Both the position numbers and the translations under genes were made by a program. DNA of 64,000 nucleotides, from the NCBI GenBank assembly GCA_024401855.1, contig JAKSKH010000001.1:87643-151642 (forward strand). The letters are read 5' to 3'. Positions 60,715 through 64,000 of this stretch are shown here, piece by piece. Origin of the DNA: Bacteroidales bacterium (GTDB lineage Bacteria > Bacteroidota > Bacteroidia > Bacteroidales > UBA932). Positions within the stretch are counted from its first letter, which is position 1. Every line of letters starts with the position of its first letter. Below the pieces are notes generated by a model that did not search any database, was not told where the DNA came from, and saw only the letters and a list, made by a program, of their open reading frames with translations.

Positions 60715-61896
60715 ATGAAAAACTTCATTCTCTTTTTTCTTGCCTGCTTATGGATGGCAGGATGCGATTACCTGAATATCGGGACGGCGGAAGGCGGAGC
60801 GGGAGGCAGGAGATATCCTGAAAGCGGGAAAGACAGTTCCGATGTGCCCGTCATCACTATATTGGACACCTCGGTGTTCGTATCGGCTCTCAGATGCGTA
60901 AACAAAGATTACGACTGGGGAAGGGACACGGCATACGGAGGTGACAACTTCCATCTTGTCCTGTACCGGAACTGGGAGGAAATCATGAGCGTACCGGCCG
61001 GAGCGTCCTGCGGGATATCGCCCGATCCGGACATGCACCACATTTTTGAAGGTCATCTATATACCGAATTTTCCGATGCAGACCAGACCATTATCGGAAG
61101 GGACGGGGAGGAATTGTTCAGATTCGAAGGCAGGGAGTTCCTGAAAGGACTGCTGACCGACGGCGATGACCTTTACACCCTCTCTCAGGAAAGGACCGGC
61201 AACGGATTCACTTACAGGAAGAACGGTGCGGTTCTTCTGAAAGTGGGGAGCGGCAGGATTACAGGAGGCTTTGAAGTCCCTTCGTACGGGAACGGAGGAG
61301 CCCTTTACCGCGACGGCGCTCACATATGTTTCTCCTACCGTTCTACAGACAATGCGGACAAGGGCTGGTACCTCGTCTGTGATGGAAAGCAACAGCAGAT
61401 AGCGGACGGAACGGCATCCGTTCTGGATGTCAGAAGCATCAGTTCCGAAGTTATAATCGCCGGACGGGCAAGCGGTAACAGAAAATGGGAGACATCCTGC
61501 CTGTGGCCCGGCGAAGGGGAATGGTACCGCACAGGGGAATTGAGTTCCAGGTCTGTGGTGGTAAACCGGAAAGATGCCGTTCTTTTCAGTTTTCCGGAAA
61601 AGAATCTCGTCATGTATTACAATAAGGGAATCGGGGCAATGGGGATTTCGGTCAATGAAGACAATGAAGTCAGAATACTGTCAACTCTGAGAGTGGAAAG
61701 AAAGCTTGAAGGAGCATACAGGTATTTCTCTCCTGTATGCGCAAGCCTCTCCCACGGGAAGGAGATAATTGCACTTACGCCGCTTGAAGGGGAACCCTAC
61801 TGTCTGGAAGACAATAGGAAAAGGACATTCGACGGATTGAACGGTTTTCTTACGGGAGTGGAGACGGTGGTCAGTCAGACCACGAAAGTTCTCTGA
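60715..61896 (+). CDS. Lipoprotein of unknown function, propeller-like
   Basis: A 393-residue protein with a lipoprotein-type signal (MKNFILFFLACLWMAGC, Cys17) and a Gly-rich mature N terminus. The remainder is beta-rich, with repeating blocks such as HHIFEGHLYTEFSDADQTII, LLTDGDDLYTLSQE and EVPSYGNGGALYRDGAHICF that recall blades of a propeller. No enzyme motif was recognised. It lies 122 bases after the anti-sigma gene, beyond a hairpin, on the same strand; a link to that regulator is possible but unproven. It overlaps tsaE by 26 bases. Confidence 0.62.
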   Translation: MKNFILFFLACLWMAGCDYLNIGTAEGGAGGRRYPESGKDSSDVPVITILDTSVFVSALRCVNKDYDWGRDTAYGGDNFHLVLYRNWEEIMSVPAGASCGISPDPDMHHIFEGHLYTEFSDADQTIIGRDGEELFRFEGREFLKGLLTDGDDLYTLSQERTGNGFTYRKNGAVLLKVGSGRITGGFEVPSYGNGGALYRDGAHICFSYRSTDNADKGWYLVCDGKQQQIADGTASVLDVRSISSEVIIAGRASGNRKWETSCLWPGEGEWYRTGELSSRSVVVNRKDAVLFSFPEKNLVMYYNKGIGAMGISVNEDNEVRILSTLRVERKLEGAYRYFSPVCASLSHGKEIIALTPLEGEPYCLEDNRKRTFDGLNGFLTGVETVVSQTTKVL

Positions 61897-62296
61897 CTCC
61901 ATTGTCGAGCACCTTGATATAGACTTTCAGAGTCTCGTCCGGGAGGAGTTCCTCGATGTTCTCAGGCCACTCCATCAGGCAGAGGCAACCGCTGTCCAGA
62001 TAGTCAAACAGGCCTATGTCCATAGCTTCGGAATTCCTGGTGATACGGTAAAAGTCGAAATGGAAGATGGAATCCCCCACCGATGTACGATATTCGTTCA
62101 CTATGGCGAATGTAGGAGAACTTACGGCATCCGACTCCACTCCGAGAGCACGGCAAATTGCAGTCGTGAACGTAGTCTTTCCGGCGCCCATCGGTGCATA
62201 GAAGGCGATGAGGTTGCTGCCCCGGACCAGATTGAGGAACTCTTCCGCAACTTTGTCGATTTCCGAAAGCCTGTTTATTGTCAAGGTATGCTGCAT
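61871..62296 (-). CDS. tsaE: tRNA threonylcarbamoyladenosine biosynthesis ATPase
   Basis: A 141-residue P-loop ATPase acting with TsaB and TsaD to form t6A37 in tRNA. Motifs: FYAPMGAGKTTFTTAICRAL (Walker A), SSPTFAIVNEY, FHFDFYRI and CLMEWPENIEELLP. Length is normal. TATCTTTG lies seven bases before its ATG. The gene is divergent from comM, with start codons 30 bases apart. Confidence 0.94.
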   Translation of the reverse strand: MQHTLTINRLSEIDKVAEEFLNLVRGSNLIAFYAPMGAGKTTFTTAICRALGVESDAVSSPTFAIVNEYRTSVGDSIFHFDFYRITRNSEAMDIGLFDYLDSGCLCLMEWPENIEELLPDETLKVYIKVLDNGVRELSWSD

Positions 62297-62303
62297 GGCA
62301 TTG

Positions 62304-62311
62304 CAAAGATA
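62304..62311 (-). promoter_or_regulatory. -7 promoter element of tsaE
   Basis: TATCTTTG on the minus strand, seven bases before the ATG at 62296, predicting a leader of about three bases. No TTG is found at -33. The divergent comM gene begins at 62327, so its promoter must overlap this one or lie within tsaE. Confidence 0.52.
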
Positions 62312-62326
62312 CTAATTTATGAAGAT

Positions 62327-63892
62327 ATGTTGACACGTATTAAAGGTGCAAAATGTGTAGGGATAGATGCCGTGGAGGTGTTGGTTGAGGTCAAAATAGA
62401 ACGTGGCCTGGGAATCCACCTTTGCGGACTGGCGGACGCGGCGGTAAAGGAAAGTCTCCTGAGGACCACCACTGCCCTGGAGTCCCTGGGGTTCAGAATC
62501 CCTGGCAAGAAGATTGTAATCAACCTGGCCCCGGCAGATGTTCACAAGAGCGGAAGCGGGTACGACCTGCCGATTGCATTGGGAATAATAGCCTCTTCCG
62601 AACAGGAAGACCTTCCGGATATAGGGAAATACCTTATTATGGGGGAGCTCGGCCTGGACGGGAGCGTAAGGCCGATTCCGGGGGCGCTCCCCTTCGCGGA
62701 CCTTGCCATGAAAGGGGGGTTCGAAGGGATTATACTTCCTGAAGAATCGGCATTGGAGGCCGTGGAATTCCGGGATTTCAAGGTCTATGGGGTGAGAACT
62801 CTTCCGGAAGTGCTGACCATTCTGAAAGGCAGTGATGATGCCGTCAGGTTTCTGATATGGAACACACGTCTGTATAACAGGATACATAGGGAGAAAATGC
62901 ACGGCGATCCTCACGGAGGCGCTCTTGCGATGGATTTCGAGGATATAATCGGGCAGGAAGGGGCGAAGAGAGGAATAGAAATAGCGGCGGCAGGAGGTCA
63001 CAACGTGATTCTCATCGGATCTCCTGGCTCCGGGAAAAGTTCGCTCGCAAAGGCAATGGCCGGAATTCTCCCGCCCATGACTACGGAAGAGGCACTCACG
63101 GCAAGCAAAATATATTCAGTCGTCGGCAGAGGGCAATGCCTCGGGCTGATGAGGGAAAGACCTTTCCGCTCTCCGCACTACTCCGCATCACTGGCCGCAA
63201 TCATCGGAGGCGGTGGTGGAGACAACATCTTCCCGGGTGAAGTGACACTTGCACAGGGGGGAATTCTTTTTCTGGATGAGTTCGGGCAAATGCCAAGAAG
63301 TGTGGTGGAGGCCCTGAGGGCTCCGATCGAAGACAGGAAAGTCACCATTTCCAGACTCAAGTCGAAGATACAGTACCCTTCTTCTTTCATGCTTGTCGCC
63401 GCGTCGAATCCCTGCCCTTGCGGATACTACGGAGAAGGAGACAGGTGCATATGCACTCCCTCCCAGAGGTACAACTATCTTTCCAGATTCTCCGGTCCTC
63501 TGATGGACAGGATTGACATTCATGTCTACATGAAGTCCGTGCCTCCATCAAGAATTGCAGTATCAGGGAAGGCAGAGTCAAGTGCAGAGGTGGCCAAAAG
63601 AGTCCTGAAGGCGAGAATCGCCCAGAAACACCGCTTTGCCGCAGACAGCATCAGCACAAATGCGGAGATGAGCAACAAGCAGATAGAGAAATACTGCGAA
63701 CTTGACGGAAAATGCCGGGAAACGATGGACGGGATAATGCAGAAGATGCAGCTTTCAATGCGGGCCTATTTCAGAATAATAAAAGTGGCAAGAACCATTG
63801 CGGACCTGGAGGGGGCCGACGACATAAAACCCGGACACCTTCTGGAGGCGGCATCATTCAGATTCCTGGACAAAGGGAACCTGCAGCTGTAA
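62327..63892 (+). CDS. comM: YifB/ComM-family Mg-chelatase-like AAA ATPase
   Basis: A 521-residue protein with three parts: an N-terminal ChlI-like domain (VEVKIERGLGIHLCGLADAA, then PADVHKSGSGYDLPIALGII), an AAA core with Walker A ILIGSPGSGKSSLAKAMAGI (about 226-245), Walker B GGILFLDEFGQM, and a cysteine-bearing insert NPCPCGYYGEGDRCICTP, and the C-terminal helical domain (LSMRAYFRIIKVARTIADLE). ComM is a DNA helicase that extends branch migration during natural transformation. The ATG at 62327 is inside a longer open frame and gives the family start MLTRIKGAKCVGI. Confidence 0.93.
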   Translation: MLTRIKGAKCVGIDAVEVLVEVKIERGLGIHLCGLADAAVKESLLRTTTALESLGFRIPGKKIVINLAPADVHKSGSGYDLPIALGIIASSEQEDLPDIGKYLIMGELGLDGSVRPIPGALPFADLAMKGGFEGIILPEESALEAVEFRDFKVYGVRTLPEVLTILKGSDDAVRFLIWNTRLYNRIHREKMHGDPHGGALAMDFEDIIGQEGAKRGIEIAAAGGHNVILIGSPGSGKSSLAKAMAGILPPMTTEEALTASKIYSVVGRGQCLGLMRERPFRSPHYSASLAAIIGGGGGDNIFPGEVTLAQGGILFLDEFGQMPRSVVEALRAPIEDRKVTISRLKSKIQYPSSFMLVAASNPCPCGYYGEGDRCICTPSQRYNYLSRFSGPLMDRIDIHVYMKSVPPSRIAVSGKAESSAEVAKRVLKARIAQKHRFAADSISTNAEMSNKQIEKYCELDGKCRETMDGIMQKMQLSMRAYFRIIKVARTIADLEGADDIKPGHLLEAASFRFLDKGNLQL

Positions 63893-63910
63893 TTCAAGGA
63901 AAACATACAC

Positions 63911-63941
63911 AAAAAAAGCCTCACGGTTTCCCGTGAGGCTT
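63911..63941 (-). terminator. Terminator after tRNA-Ala
   Basis: AGCCTCACGG (63917-63926) pairs perfectly with CCGTGAGGCT (63931-63940) around TTTC. On the minus strand seven T follow (63911-63917). It begins seven bases past the tRNA 3' end and also sits after comM on the plus strand, where the following tract is A-rich. Confidence 0.87.
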
Positions 63942-63947
63942 AAAAAG

Positions 63948-64000
63948 TGGAGATAAAGAGATTCGAACTCTTGACCCCCTGCTTGCAAAGCAGGTGCTCT
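63948..64000 (-). tRNA. tRNA-Ala (anticodon TGC), 3' part, cut by the window edge
   Basis: Read on the minus strand, the sequence contains the anticodon stem CCTGC/GCAGG around TTTGCAA (anticodon TGC), the T arm AAGAG/CTCTT with loop TTCGAAT, the acceptor 3' strand TATCTCC and discriminator A at 63948. The D arm and 5' acceptor strand lie beyond 64000. CCA is not encoded. Whether rRNA genes follow cannot be seen. Confidence 0.92.

Noticed and set aside
63948-64000. The tRNA-Ala as evidence of an rRNA operon at the right edge
   Set aside because: A terminator directly follows the tRNA 3' end and no rRNA sequence is visible, so the tRNA ends its transcript here.

Overview
This window looks like a chromosomal segment of a Bacteroidales anaerobe (phylum Bacteroidota). 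The evidence is the promoter type (TAnnTTTG at -7, often with TTG about 19-23 nt upstream) and AT-rich leaders without obvious Shine-Dalgarno sites. Lineage-typical genes agree: an Oar-like TonB-dependent receptor, a GldH-like lipoprotein beside a PSP1/RicT protein, DUF4271, DUF2723, a PG0541-type RND partner, class III ribonucleotide reductase and a GH106 lipoprotein. No phage, insertion sequence, CRISPR array or rRNA was seen. Genes are packed tightly and no gene-free stretch exceeds 300 bases; the longest, about 270 bases before metK, holds promoters and a riboswitch.

Layout. 1-4875: the start of an ABC-F ATPase (minus) faces a plus-strand operon of a SpoT-like protein, a LEA14-like exported protein, xpt and a xanthine permease. 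4864-14615 (minus): an Oar-like receptor, a terminator, then a five-gene run of two beta-barrels, an OB-fold nuclease lipoprotein, an M3 peptidase lipoprotein and manA. 14816-16559 (plus): promoter, SAM-II-like riboswitch, metK, smpB. 16519-29736 (minus): fourteen nearly contiguous genes, from a TolC/adaptor/RND efflux set through PG0541-type protein, trxA, a barrel, a LOG protein, a prenyl synthase, holB, ricT, gldH-like, trmB, miaA and a barrel protein. 29881-31970 (minus): pgk-lgt.

32059-46494: a possible 35-residue lipoprotein and an rRNA-methyltransferase-like gene (plus); DUF2723 (minus) divergent from a SUI1/YciH, DUF4271, hemD, rnpA, yidD run; a TrkA-like/RyR-domain membrane protein; a sialidase-fold lipoprotein with split transketolase (minus); lepA (plus); trmN6-like and lolD-like genes (minus). 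46572-54619: tRNA-Pro, dtd, a GH106 enzyme, an acyl-CoA-synthetase-like gene and nrdDG. 54720-64000: a phosphopantetheinyl transferase, mdh, an EnvC-like activator with a TPR protein, an ECF sigma with an anti-sigma/outer-membrane-barrel fusion, a lipoprotein of unknown function, tsaE, comM, and the 3' part of a tRNA-Ala.

Most notable are the SAM-II-like riboswitch running into the metK start codon, the TrkA/RyR protein, the sigma/dual-membrane anti-sigma pair, several genes whose -7 element lies only 4-8 nt before the ATG (predicted leaderless or nearly so), interlocked divergent promoters, and convergent protein genes that abut or overlap with no terminator between them. Functional calls rest on recognised motifs and order; no database search was possible.
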